Positions 51,101-59,500 of a stretch of 64,000 bases of DNA are shown here, in pieces. Below the pieces are notes generated by a model, which did no database searches, was not told the DNA's origin, and was given only the letters and a program-made list of their open reading frames with translations. Source of the DNA: Apostichopus japonicus (taxonomy: Eukaryota; Echinodermata; Holothuroidea; Aspidochirotida; Stichopodidae); the NCBI RefSeq assembly GCF_037975245.1, contig NC_092580.1:11129501-11193500 (forward strand). Reading direction: 5' to 3'. The first letter of the stretch is position 1. Each line of letters begins with the position of its first letter. The position numbers and the translations under genes were made by a program.

Positions 51101-52466
51101 TGGCAAGTGTTGTAACTACAGTAATGGTGCAAGTTGTTGGATGTATCAGGAATTGTTGCTGGAAATCCCCTCCCCCCCCTCCAAATGTTTTTTTGCAGAA
51201 CTCTCCACTAACATTTTTTTCCGGTTTTTTTTTTTCATCAGAGATAACAGTGCTTGTATCCAGTCAGTCACAACTCTGCCATTCACCGCCTCTCAATTCC
51301 ATCCGGTGATAAATGAAAAATTATCCGATTACATCATAGCTCGCCCAGACGGAGATGAGGGTAGGTTTTTTAATATCCCTCTCGTAAACATGTAGGCCTT
51401 CTATTTCAGTTCCCAATTTGTAGGGAAACCCTTATATAAGTATATGAAATACTGACTTTGTCACAGTTTTCATTGGCAAAATGTTGCAAGAGGTAATATG
51501 GTAGTAAACATTGAATTTAAGAGAAGAAAAAAAAATTAGTGATTAAACTTTATTGCCAAGGCAGTTTTAACTTTTGGGTTTCTCTGAAATGCAATAGGAA
51601 AGGGATGTTTAATTTAGTTTTTCATCAGAATATCAGAATACGACACCTGGCATGTGTTTGCTTTGCATGTTATTGTTGTTAGTAGAATAGCCACAATACA
51701 TCCATTTTTAGTGCACTTGATATTTATATCCTATATAAACAGTCTTTAAAATTTCACAGCAGCCTCCTTCTACAAGTTTCATTACTGTGAAGACCAAAGA
51801 CAATGCATTATGGTATTGCAACTTACTTTGTCTAAGCCACTCTGAAATATGATACACCTGTTTTGCTGTGGAAATTATGCGGGGAAAAGAGGCTGTTTAA
51901 AGTCTTCAAGCAGTTTACGTTCAAGCAGTTTTTATCTTTCAGAGAGCATTTTGGGTCAATCTAGTTCTGGTAAATTGCTTGGTATAAGAACAACAGAACA
52001 GTCCATGTAGAGTGGAAGGTGGCATTGAAGGGTGCATGGCATTATTACATGAACCCTGCACTAGTTTGCGGACCCTGTCAAACTGAGACCTTTATCTTCC
52101 TTAGAGGAAGTCTTCAAACTAATCAACCAGGCTATTGATATAAATGTAGACTTAATACTATATTTGAAGAAATAACTTCTGGTAATGATGATAGACAAAA
52201 GAAAAATTCAAAAGCAGTTGTCGGGTCGGCCTTGATCTTGTAAAAGCTTATACTCGGCAGTCTGTTCAGTATTTGACTGATTCATTTAAATCTTGTTTGC
52301 TTCAGTAGATGCTGGTTGGATCATAGGTATCCTCTTACCACCAAGATGGCACCTGCTCTTAAAGATGAAGGCAACAGACGTTACCGTAGTAACGATAAAC
52401 ACAGACAATTGGAGACTCCTGCCTCTTGTTTCTCACTTCTTGAAGTCGTTCACGGACGGAGATTAA
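24071..52466 (+). CDS. AP5B1: AP-5 complex subunit beta-1, 22-exon gene (whole span)
   Basis: Joining 22 exons at GT-AG sites gives one uninterrupted 937-residue frame from ATG 24071 to TAA 52464-52466; human AP5B1 is 878 residues. The protein follows AP5B1 end to end. The N-terminus has DLL then LSDATKV (human DLLSDL...LSEQTKV). Residues about 150-160 read ETACQCLEEIE (human QATACECLRELE). Near residues 810-820 is FEDFFLPLP (human FADLFLPFP). The last exon has a basic LLPPRWHLLLK segment followed by a TDNW...LPL ending (human TDDWAVLPL). AP5B1 is the large beta chain of the AP-5 adaptor, which with AP5Z1, AP5S1, AP5M1, SPG11 and SPG15 acts on late endosomes/lysosomes in retrieval of cargo to the Golgi; that role is family knowledge. 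Most of the chain is expected to be alpha-solenoid, with the C-terminal appendage from about residue 730. No in-frame stop or frameshift was found. Mammalian AP5B1 has very few introns, so the 21 here are notable. Confidence 0.93.
25387..25481 (+). CDS. AP5B1: AP5B1 exon 2 (residues 44-75)
   Basis: Acceptor TGCTTTAG, donor GGTAAT; leaves two bases (GG) of a split glycine codon. Contains LSDATKVMVLGAL, equivalent to LSEQTKVSLLAL in human AP5B1, the clearest N-terminal match. Confidence 0.88.
26161..26465 (+). mobile_element. tRNA-headed SINE, long-variable-arm type (AP5B1 intron 2)
   Basis: Box A TGGCTGAGTGG (26167-26177) and box B GGTTCAATACC (26229-26239) are spaced as in tRNAs with a long variable arm (Leu/Ser class). 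A roughly 200-bp unrelated body follows, ending in an ATTATTATCATTATG-type tail. Different head and body from the SINEs at 9658 and 27447. Confidence 0.75.
27110..27236 (+). CDS. AP5B1: AP5B1 exon 3 (residues 75-117)
   Basis: Acceptor TCTAATAG after a T-rich tract; completes the split glycine and ends in LLTGDQL before a GTATGC donor, phase 0. Hydrophobic helical repeats typical of adaptin solenoids. Confidence 0.85.
27447..27797 (+). mobile_element. tRNA-headed SINE (AP5B1 intron 3)
   Basis: Head with box A TGGTCAAGCGG (27452-27462) and a decayed box B GGCTCTAGTCC, then the same GTCCTTGGGCAAGGTACTTA core as the copy at 9658. The 3' part differs and ends near TTAAGTGTTGTAAAGAC. No clear (ATT)n tail. 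Confidence 0.75.
28279..28413 (+). CDS. AP5B1: AP5B1 exon 4 (residues 118-162)
   Basis: Acceptor TTCCACAG, donor GTATGT, both ends phase 0. Encodes RDQQ...RALRETACQCLEEIENN, which matches the human LQATACECLRELES region: the most conserved solenoid segment. Confidence 0.9.
28742..28975 (+). mobile_element. Decayed tRNA-headed SINE (AP5B1 intron 4)
   Basis: TTAGCTAATGAGGTGCC (box A-like) and AGTTCGAGTCA (box B-like) are about 40 bp apart, followed by a body with GGCTTCTTCGCGAGATCCTG and an AATACAATACAATG tail. Heads of this shape are typical of SINEs; this copy is diverged. Confidence 0.55.
29489..29731 (+). CDS. AP5B1: AP5B1 exon 5 (residues 163-243)
   Basis: Acceptor TTCTTCAG, donor GTGAGT, phase 0/0; the longest internal exon of the gene. 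Begins GVLMHKLDHF and contains LFNRVLRNAV, corresponding to the human ALALRNTLV segment. Confidence 0.9.
30302..30385. repeat. GGTATGGTATAGTAT simple repeat (AP5B1 intron 5)
   Basis: Imperfect TACGGTATGGTATAGTATGG and ATAGTATACTATAGCATAT copies. Confidence 0.8.
30988..31152 (+). CDS. AP5B1: AP5B1 exon 6 (residues 244-298)
   Basis: Acceptor TTCCCTCAG, donor GTGAGA, phase 0/0, 55 codons. Encodes SELQAAVMKSMDNLLEMS, aligned with human ARELRAAVIQLLDTSYLL. Confidence 0.9.
31362..31636. mobile_element. Inverted-repeat (foldback/MITE-like) element in AP5B1 intron 6
   Basis: CTTGACTCACTCCCCAGTCG with TAGGAG at the left is matched on the opposite strand at the right (CTCTACGACTGGGAGTCAAG). The interior has no coding capacity. 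The element type cannot be named from one copy. Confidence 0.5.
32668..32742 (+). CDS. AP5B1: AP5B1 exon 7 (residues 299-323)
   Basis: A 25-codon exon bounded by TTTTCCCAG and GTAAGT, phase 0/0. Carries SLSLPLFHVHLYLM, the counterpart of the human AQLTLLHAMLALK helix. Confidence 0.85.
32755..32860. repeat. GGAAATATATAAA tandem repeat (AP5B1 intron 7)
   Basis: Seven imperfect copies of GGAAATATATAAA or GGAAATATATAAACTA directly after the exon 7 donor region. Confidence 0.85.
33772..33900 (+). CDS. AP5B1: AP5B1 exon 8 (residues 324-366)
   Basis: Acceptor TTGATCTTAG, donor GTGAAA, phase 0/0. Contains HICHPALSLGHRLFCLH, matching the human LAAQHPALPPPTHLFYLHC segment. Confidence 0.9.
33964..34046. 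repeat. (TCC)n microsatellite in AP5B1 intron 8
   Basis: Uninterrupted run of about 27 TCC triplets on the plus strand, preceded by a (ATT)n-like stretch at 33915-33935. Confidence 0.98.
34440..34545 (+). CDS. AP5B1: AP5B1 exon 9 (residues 367-402)
   Basis: Acceptor CACGTTTCAG, donor GTAAGT; leaves one base. Encodes ALFKPTIFDSL and is acidic at its start (RLEDEDS). Confidence 0.87.
34655..35055. repeat. 21-bp minisatellite in AP5B1 intron 9
   Basis: About 18 copies of GGAGTTAGAATGTGCTGTTAA with small indels (GTAAGGAGTAAG, GTTAATGGGTGAG variants). Confidence 0.92.
35427..35487. repeat. 25-bp tandem repeat (AP5B1 intron 9)
   Basis: Two full and one partial copy of CACCTTCAGCACCACAACCT followed by GGTGG. 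Confidence 0.8.
35636..35789 (+). CDS. AP5B1: AP5B1 exon 10 (residues 402-453)
   Basis: Acceptor CGTTGCAG, donor GTAAGA; starts with two bases and leaves GA of a split aspartate. Solenoid region with CFRGLFHIYAND. Confidence 0.87.
37457..37549 (+). CDS. AP5B1: AP5B1 exon 11 (residues 453-484)
   Basis: Acceptor TACCGACAG, donor GTAATG. Encodes HPHFADHALNFISCVSEELPD, corresponding to human APHFVDLLDQVDSELRE. Confidence 0.87.
38334..38469 (+). CDS. AP5B1: AP5B1 exon 12 (residues 484-529)
   Basis: Acceptor CTATTGCAG, donor GTTTGT. Contains NLEHFLKIFNAAAM, aligned with human SATLNFLQAAAAH. Confidence 0.87.
39283..39375 (+). mobile_element. SINE/LINE 3' tail fragment (AP5B1 intron 12)
   Basis: GTGCCTTGAGCACCC, ATATGGCCATGATATAAAT and an (ATT)n-type end match the 3' tail of the SINE at 9658 (GCGCCTTGAGCACC...TTTATAAAT). 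It is probably a 5'-truncated insertion. Confidence 0.55.
39780..39866 (+). CDS. AP5B1: AP5B1 exon 13 (residues 530-558), donor uncertain
   Basis: Acceptor TTGAAACAG; encodes RTVCGNLVNMI, corresponding to human LLRVCRALLR. The exon must end at 39866, before GTATGG, to keep frame with exon 14. A better-looking donor (TG/GTAAGG) 23 bp downstream at 39889/39890 shifts the frame into a TGA three codons later. Confidence 0.72.
39977..40112 (+). CDS. AP5B1: AP5B1 exon 14 (residues 559-604)
   Basis: Acceptor CTTTCCAG, donor GTAAGT; leaves one base. Opens with PVTKYLQDLFKS and is open only in the frame used here. Confidence 0.85.
42135..42241 (+). CDS. AP5B1: AP5B1 exon 15 (residues 604-639)
   Basis: Acceptor CATGTCAAG, donor GTAATA. 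Contains DTNIRDVARFFYSMLIHL, the counterpart of human PDGRDHARLYYILLAHL. Confidence 0.9.
43264..43397 (+). CDS. AP5B1: AP5B1 exon 16 (residues 640-684)
   Basis: Acceptor TTGGTTTAG, donor GTAAAA; leaves CG of a split arginine. Low-complexity Asn/Thr-rich linker followed by LQEPILQLKR, aligned with the human link between solenoid and appendage. Confidence 0.85.
44077..44212 (+). CDS. AP5B1: AP5B1 exon 17 (residues 684-729)
   Basis: Acceptor TTATACAG, donor ATG/GTAAGT, phase 0. Followed by the 3.6-kb intron that holds the 97-bp dimeric minisatellite. Confidence 0.85.
44580..47610. repeat. 97/98-bp dimeric minisatellite in AP5B1 intron 17
   Basis: About 28 copies of a unit beginning GATCTGGTGTTTCCCATCG (first full copy 44780, last 47414). 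Each unit is a dimer of two related 48-bp halves sharing ATGGACATGGGACATTCTTAG versus ATGGATGTGGGATATTCTTAG compressed cores. Units are 97 bp (CAATAATGG) or 98 bp (CAATTATTGG). Diverged single halves flank the array (44597-44780) and extra second-half units close it (47480-47600). Confidence 0.97.
47655..47768. repeat. TACATAGATGGTGTGTA tandem repeat (AP5B1 intron 17)
   Basis: Five copies of GTGTACATAGATGGTGTGTA with variants, between the 97-bp array and the exon 18 acceptor. Confidence 0.85.
47843..47930 (+). CDS. AP5B1: AP5B1 exon 18 (residues 730-759)
   Basis: Acceptor TTCTTGCAG, donor GTAAGT. Encodes KLYAIVLSVQSPTYY, which resembles human PIYSLELRFRVEGQLY at the start of the appendage. 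Confidence 0.87.
48376..49113. mobile_element. hAT-like non-autonomous element in AP5B1 intron 18
   Basis: Left end CAGGGTTCACAAGGG and right end GTGTGGGAACCCTG form imperfect inverted repeats (CAGGGTTC). Both subterminal regions are made of repeated CTTGAAA/TCCTTGAA words, as in known CAGGGTTCCCACA-ended hAT elements of animals. The flanking 8-bp duplication is not clean (CATGCT/CATGGT). No transposase frame. Confidence 0.7.
49424..49523 (+). CDS. AP5B1: AP5B1 exon 19 (residues 759-792)
   Basis: Acceptor GACCTTCAG, donor GTAATA. Starts DLHVPYF, matching human AVHVPCL, and continues into the appendage beta-strands. Confidence 0.9.
50452..50610 (+). CDS. AP5B1: AP5B1 exon 20 (residues 792-845)
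   Basis: Acceptor CTCTTTCCAG, donor GTAACC. Contains LEFEDFFLPLPV and IFNDLWSHL, aligned with human FADLFLPFPQ and FFEELWDSCL. This is the strongest single-exon identification of the gene. Confidence 0.93.
51242..51360 (+). CDS. AP5B1: AP5B1 exon 21 (residues 845-885)
   Basis: Acceptor TTTTTCATCAG, donor GTAGGT. Encodes SVTTLPFTASQFHPVI and a DYIIARPDGDE end, a diverged match to the human appendage. Confidence 0.88.
52306..52466 (+). CDS. AP5B1: AP5B1 exon 22, terminal (residues 885-937)
   Basis: Acceptor GCTTCAG, ends at TAA 52464-52466. The frame reads GILLPPRWHLLLK, then TINTDNWRLLPL and HFLKS, matching human IHLPPDSKLLLRL, RTDDWAVLPL and DYLRG at the C-terminus. Confidence 0.92.
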
Positions 52467-52599
52467 CGTCAGGAGAAGTGACAAGTACAGAGAAGTATTT
52501 CCAAGGTAGGCACATCACACTCGCCGAGGAGTACCGAGGCAATGACTGCTAGAGAGAATGCATTTGCCAAATTGCAAGGTAGTCATTGTTGCTTTCTCT

Positions 52600-53215
52600 G
52601 AGAGGAATGAAACAATAACATAACCAAATGATGTGAAATGCAGACACATTGCTTCTCCAAGTGGAATGAAGCAAATAACTGAACTGAAACATGTCTGTGC
52701 AAGGCAGACACATTGCTTCATCACAGGGAAAGAGGCAAATTACGTAACTGAATGATGTCTGTGCGAGGCAGACACATTGCTTCATCACAGGGAATGAAGC
52801 AAATAACGTAACCAAATGACGTGAAATGCAGACACTTTGCTTCTCCAAGAGGAATGAAGCAAATAAAGTTACAGAAAGATGTCTGTGCGAGACAGACGCA
52901 TTGCTTCATCACAGGGAATGAAGCAATAACGTAAATGAATGTCTGTGCGAGGCAGACACAATTCTTCATCACAGGGAATGAAGCAATAACGTAACAGAAA
53001 CATGTCTGAGAAAGGCAGACACATTGCTTCATCACAGGGACTGAAGCAAATAATGTAACTGAATGATGTCTGTGCAAGGCAGACACATTGCTTCATCACA
53101 GGGAATGAAGCAAATAATGTAACTGAATGATGTCTTTGCACAGCAGACACTGCTTCTCCAAGAGGAATGGAGCAATAATGTAACAGAAAGATGCCTGTGC
53201 AAGACAGAAACATTA
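52600..53215. repeat. Hairpin-forming tandem array 3' of AP5B1
   Basis: About ten units of about 60 bp. Each unit holds GTCTGTGCGAGGCAGAC (5-bp arms) and TTGCTTCAT-CACAGGGA-ATGAAGCAA (9-bp arms). A second unit type reads ATGTGAAATGCAGACACATT. It starts about 130 bp after the AP5B1 stop, so it is probably in the 3' UTR or just beyond. The open frames on the minus strand (IPCDEAMCLP-like repeats) are by-products of the repetition. Confidence 0.9.
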
Positions 53216-53607
53216 TTTCTTTAATATGAATAATACCATCTTAGTATCAGTACTAAACAGATATATTTTACAAGTGACCCCAAATCACATTTTCAGAAAT
53301 TATTTTTACCACACGCCTTTTGAGACAACTGTACATAATTGGCAAATTATTTCCTTTTGATACAAAACTACAACTTAATATTTTGCAAGAAAAGTTATTT
53401 TGAAGATTTCTTGTGATTGTTAACTATTTTCACTTCCTGATTTCTACTATTATGTAATCGTGATATTTTCAGGCCTATAAAAGCATACTATCCATATTAT
53501 TATGTAGTTCGGTCTAATTTTTCAGTCTGTAAAAGCAAGGTTTTTGGGGTTCTAAGAACAACTACAAAGCAAGAGTTGCTGTGTAACATGAGCAATAATA
53601 CCTGCAG

Positions 53608-53952
53608 CACACTGCGCGTCTGACCACGACCCAACTCAACTGTGGTGACCTAGCTTTCAATTGTCGTTTAATACCCATGGACTAACAGCTGACTCTGTTG
53701 TTAGTGGTCAGTCGTGCACCGGCGGTCATTCAGGTCACATGTCAATTTATTACCCCACGATTGGTCGCATTTGTTAAAACTGCAGTGTTAGCCGTGAATA
53801 ACTGCACACTACGGGAAAAATTTTTCTTGACCGAATGCAACGCAATTTAAAACTGGCAAGATCTCGATCAATCGCATCTAACTTCCAGACTATCCACGAT
53901 TTTCAAAAAAGACAGTCGGAGTGGGTAGGGTCGCGATCAGCCGGGCAGTGTG
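53608..53952. mobile_element. MITE-like element between the two genes
   Basis: Left end CACACTGCGCGTCTGACCA and right end (reverse strand) CACACTGCCCGGCTGATCG are inverted repeats, about 20 of 25 bases identical, continuing to CGACCC on both sides. The interior is unique and GC-richer than its flanks. No clear target-site duplication. Confidence 0.55.
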
Positions 53953-53999
53953 TGACACTTATTTAAACTCGCTTCATAATTACGACTAACGAATAAATA

Positions 54000-56021
54000 A
54001 CGAACAAAATATATTGGCTGCTTCGGTCAGTGGTCCTTCTTATTTACTCGGTTTCTTTTGTTTCATTGTGATAATTTTTTATACTACATTCTCTGTAAAT
54101 TATCTTTAAAAAAATATACATATTCTAAGCAAAAAAGAGAAGAAAGAAGAGAGGTTTTCATCATAAACACCCACCAATTTATTTCTTTTATGGAAAGACG
54201 ATATGCCTCCGTACCAGCGGAAACACGCAACACGCTTTTATGATACAAGATCATTACTGTCGGAGTAATATGAAAATATCCGTTATAAAATACGTGAATT
54301 TTTTCCTCTTTAGTAAAGACCACACCCTACCTCAATCTTTACCTTTTTTTTACAAGATTTTGCTTTTCCAATATTCATCATCCTTTGTGAGGTTTCCTCA
54401 AAGTAGTAATACTTTCTTCAATGCCGAATGAGGTAAAGTAGAAAAATAATAAAGTGTTTCATTAATGAGAGGTTGAAATAATGGTTTCAATGTGCAAATT
54501 TAATGCAAGTGGTGGGGTTTGACTTTGAATGTGAATTCTTTTAGTTATAATTAACCCCTGAGTGCTGCTTTAAGATAAGTCGGATTATCAAAGACAGAAG
54601 GAAAAGGAGTACGTAACAATATTATATTATATATCGTATTTAAAGTTACTACATTTTACCTTTTGAAATATTGTACGATAAAACTCTCCAAAATTCATAC
54701 GAAATTTGTACACTAGCTATTTGTCTTCAAGTTTTGCATACATTACATTACATAGGTTTTCTCATTACATATTTATTTATTCGGTGGAAAAGATTATTAA
54801 ACTGGAAGATGAAGCCGGCAAAAGTTACTTTTTGAAGGTATAAAAAAAAACTTAATATAAAATAAACTTAATACAAAAGAGGCTTAATACAAAATATACA
54901 TTTAGAGTATTTACAGTAATATTCCTTGTTAAATATAAAAAATGAGAGTAATCATCATCGAGAAAAAATTACTTTTTGTCGAGATTTGAAGCTTCCTCAT
55001 CTCAATGGAAAGCTCTTCTTTTGAAATTGAGATATGCTATAAGAAATATTTTTCCTTTCCCCTTAAATTGTCGACACTATGAAAGACCAGTTGAAAGTGG
55101 CACAATGGTAAAGGTTAAAAGCACATAACCGATTGCATGAAAGCACAAAAAGGCAGAAAATTCAACTTTCTACAGCGCTTTCGAGCAAAACTTACTTGGT
55201 TGGACCAAATCAAAGTCTTATGACTTCAAAGACTTCATACACCCAACAATTTAAAAGACAACTAAATCCCCTTCAAGCAAGTTGTCTATTCATGAAACAG
55301 ATAAATTTACTTTCTTAAAAAATACCCCTGAAAATGTTTTCTTTCAAAACAATTTGTAACCAACTTATAATGGCAATGACATAATTTTTTTCCTGAAAAA
55401 TATCAACAAACTTAATTAGTTGATCAAATTATGGACCTTCTTCTAATCCCGAGCTCTATCAAATTTGGACACGACCTTTTGTCAAAATTGTCCCACTCAT
55501 TTAATGAATATGTAACACGTTGATGACTAATGTATCAATGTTTCATGAATATGCATGGCACATATTAATATTCAAACAGCTGGTTGTGTTTATAAACTCA
55601 ATTCTACTTTAATGCCAGAATTATGAATATCAGAGCACTCGTTTGTCATATGCTATTATAATCGAGTTCCTTTCTCGTCTCTTACGGGGGGAAAACCCCC
55701 TTTTTTTAAATTTTCTTCGGGATACTGGTCTTGGTACTTCTTGACGATAACCATTGTTTTCAGTGTTTGATATCAATTAGGCAAGGGGCTAGATGAACAC
55801 TGGTAACGAAAGTGCTGCAGGCCTAATGATAGGCTAAAGCATATAAACAACTATAAAATGGTTTGACGGAACTCCCTAGATATTACGCACCCCACTGTAA
55901 ATAACCACGCAATAAAGAAACAACATAGTCGGTGTGTCGGACGAAATGTACTGTACGGCAGAAGGGACCTGCTTGAAACACTAAAAGAGCCTGAAAGGTT
56001 CACCCTGGTGCTTGAAAACTC
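54000..56021. other. Convergent intergenic region
   Basis: AT-rich, between the 3' ends of AP5B1 (plus) and the DD3-3-like gene (minus). AATAAA occurs on the plus strand at 53989-54000 and 54446-54451, but neither can be fixed as the AP5B1 polyadenylation signal. No gene seen. Confidence 0.5.
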
Positions 56022-56514
56022 CTACACTTTATTGTCGGGTGTCAAGGCCGACTTCAACCCTGTCCACTTGTCTGGATTTAAAACAAAGAACGCCACAACA
56101 CCGACGACTATCAGGACGACTGCCACGGAGGCGATGATGATACCCACGATCGCCCCGATGGAGTTATGACCCCGCACCACGTACGCCCCTCCCTGCGACA
56201 CGTCCACCCGGACCATGCCGCCCTCCATCGAATAGTCCATCTTGGTCCAGGTGGAGAACGTCTCCGGGAAGCTGTGGTAGACCTCGATGTTGCTCTTATC
56301 GCCCGAGTGTCTGATGGACAGGGCGAAGGTGGTGTCGTTGGCGGTGAACGCCTCGGTGGGGTACAGCAGGATGAATTTACTGAGGTACTCGTCGCCGGGG
56401 ATCTCCGTCTCTCCTCCGATCTCCATGATCTCCTCTTCCCCTCGCCCGTTCTCCCACTCCTCCAGACGAATGTCGTAGAGCTGGTTGAGGGTGCCCTGCT
56501 CGAATACCACCTCG
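56022..56514 (-). CDS. DD3-3-like exon J, terminal with membrane helix
   Basis: Acceptor TTTCGATCACAG; 163 complete codons, then TAG. An acidic stretch ([17 protein letters not shown]) precedes a folded segment with an NDT sequon. A 27-residue membrane helix and an 18-residue tail ending TPDNKV follow. The exon is markedly more GC-rich than the surrounding introns. Confidence 0.92.
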
Positions 56515-59500
56515 CTGTGATCGAAAGGAAGATGACGGGACGGATTATTAATGGGAAGGTTTTATGCAAAGAAAAGGCCGAAAGGTTAGCGTGTACGTTG
56601 TAGGGATCATAATCGACTGACACGAAGAGAGCGTACAGGTACACTTACCGGATTGTGATGTCAGGCTACCTAGAGTAGGCCTAATGGTCGTAAAATGTAT
56701 GATGCTAACCCCTATAGTTATATATTGGCTGAGGGTATAGGAAGGAAAATCTAAGAGACCTGGATAAGAGGTTTTTCATTCTCCCTACATTACCCCTACC
56801 CCCCCTCCTCCTCGACTTTTCTAGAACGTGTGGGAAACCATGATAAATGTGCCCAACCTGTTCCTTGAAGACAGAGATTCTTACCCACTGCCATCTGACC
56901 GTCATTAAACCGATCAATCTATACAAGGACTTAATACCTTACTTTCTCTCCTCTACTGGTCAAGTAATGAATCTGACCCTTTCCTCACCTGTTCTCCGAA
57001 GAGATGGTGCCTCCGGTCCAACCGATTGCCTGGTACATCACCACTTCGTTGGTGCAGACGATTCGGCCCTTCTGACTCCGATTGGAGAAGTTATTATTTC
57101 TCGTGCACATGTAATGGAAGTGTCCTGTTTCTGTCACCTTCGTTGGTTTGGCATCAAAGTAGGTGCCGGCGTCGTCTAACTCCGACAGCTCTCCACGGAA
57201 CTGATCTGTTGATGGTGATCAAGAAAGGTTACCGTAGTCTTTAACTAGAGTCCGAGCAGAATTACAACAAACTTATAATTTTATCGAACGGCAAGAATGT
57301 TAAGAAAGATTTCAAAATTATCCCCTAGATAAACTAGAAACTGGGTTGGAATTGTTTGTCCCATGGCTTTTTTGCATGGGCCAACATTCCCCCCCCCCCC
57401 ACCAGTTCCTTTATCCCCATTTTTGTAAGTTTTTTCTGAGCTAGCAGAAGAGTATGTATAAATCATAGATAACGACACTGCTAAATTTAATCTTTCATAC
57501 TTTATCTTAACCGAGCATTGCTCATATTTTTACCTTAAAGGTTTATACAATAGTGTGTACAATTGGTGTGTACAAAGGTGTATACAATGAATAAAACATA
57601 AAAGCCATGAACAGCAGGCAAAAAGAGGAAGTAATAAAAACATACAGCTTGCCAGGCTATAAGGTTGAGATTTACATCACTGAAGCTATAGTGTTAGGTA
57701 CTACAGTTTTACTTGTATATGTGGCCCCTTTCAAGTACAAAGTGACAAAAGTCAATGGACTTTGTCCAAAACCTTTGAAAAAAATTGGCCAGTGGTGATA
57801 AAAGGCTACTCATGTTTACTCAGGAGACTTTAAGCCTCAAATGTTTACAATGACAAGACTGTGTCTGCTGTTAACTGATAAAATCGCTATGTGTTATTAC
57901 GGCCTTTAACCTTTGCATTTCTGCTATTTGAGAAGCTTTTGTTGTATGATACAAGAACCGAATGGCCCCCCTTACAGGCTCATCGACGAGTAGGTTCTTA
58001 CCTCGGAAATGTATATTATTTTAAACGTCAAGACACACATCTCGATGTAACTTACTTGGAATTGCTGAATTTGAGAAAAAGCATAAGTTGTATGTGACTC
58101 CTATAAAACGTATATTAATTTGGGTTTAGTTGGCCATATAATATGTTATATTATATATATTATATCTATTATATATTATCCATGATGTACTAAACACTGA
58201 GTGGTACACAGGATGGAGTATCTGTCATAACACTGTAAAATGCACTGTACGGAACTGACCTGACCTGCTATGACCAGAACCTAACCTGACCTTAAAGCCA
58301 TCTTGAAATCATCAAAGCAGGTAACTTACTTGGACGGTTAATAGCCAGATTAATCAGCGTCTCCCTGTCCAGACCCAAAAAGGTGCTGTCTCGAACAGAC
58401 ATAGGGTAGTTTGTCCCCCAGTGGCCATTCTTGGTGTAGGGGTTGTGATAAGCATCCGACCCCTCTGGGTAGACTTGCTCGGCTAAGAGGACCATGTTCG
58501 AACGGTCAGTGCCGGCCAGACCTTGGCCGTCGTTGTTCCTTGGATTGGTGTTAGAGCCTGTCCATCTGTAAGGACACAAGCGATGCTTTGTCATTTCTTA
58601 TTTAGTAAAATCATAAACACAGAAGTTGACCGAGAAGATATAGACACAAACTTTGAGAAAGACATGAAATTATTGGCTAAAAACATAATTTGAAAAAGTG
58701 ACTCAAGTATTACAAGCCCTCTTTCTCTTCCAAAATTAGTTTGCCCATCCATAATTGGTGAGCAATTATTTTTGTTTTGTTTTTTCCTACGGATTTCATC
58801 ACAATCCCTACCAAATATTAAAGTTCAATGGTAGGGGAAGAGGAATATTTAGTTCCAGTACTGCTTGTATTGTAAGCCAATGCAAACAGTTTCAAACTTG
58901 TTATATTTCCCATCAGCTACGTAGCATTTATTGCATAAAATTCATCCTTTTTTTTTGTTCACACAAGTTTGATGAGCAAAGCAGTCTATGCTGAATTTTC
59001 AATTTCATCAAGCTAAGCTTTCTTGCTGCTTCACTTGGATGTTCGGACCTTTAAACGCAAACATGTCAGCAAAATGCTTGAGCATGTTGTGTTTTACTTC
59101 TACTGAAAATATATATGCTTTCAATATTTGTAAAGTTTTCATAATGGATTTTGCAACAAACACACATAGAAACTATATGCTAGGTTCCTCGACGTTTAAT
59201 TACTTACTGCATGTGGATAAATTCTTCTGGTTTCATGATGATGGTGTTCGGTACAAAGTCGTATTCGACGGCCGGGTAAACCTGAACGATGTTGCCTCTC
59301 TTCCCCCGCACGTTCAGATTATGAATGGTCTGGTTTTTCAGTTCGGCGGGACGGCGCCTGATTTCGAACGAATGTGATCTGAAAGGAGAGAGGAAGAATA
59401 ACGAGTATGTCATCCCATCTTTGACATTAGAAACAGTTGCGTCTAGTTGACAATTTACGATACTGCTGATCTGATGGTGCTTTTGAGCGCTGCCTCCCCG

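Noticed and set aside
52316-52552. Open frame starting MDHRYPLTTKM over the last AP5B1 exon
   Set aside because: It is a different frame of the same DNA; the spliced AP5B1 frame gives the conserved C-terminus and stops at 52466.
52549-53213. Minus-strand frames with repeated CDEAMCLP-like residues
   Set aside because: By-products of the hairpin tandem array next to AP5B1; frames shift between units and there are no splice or start signals.
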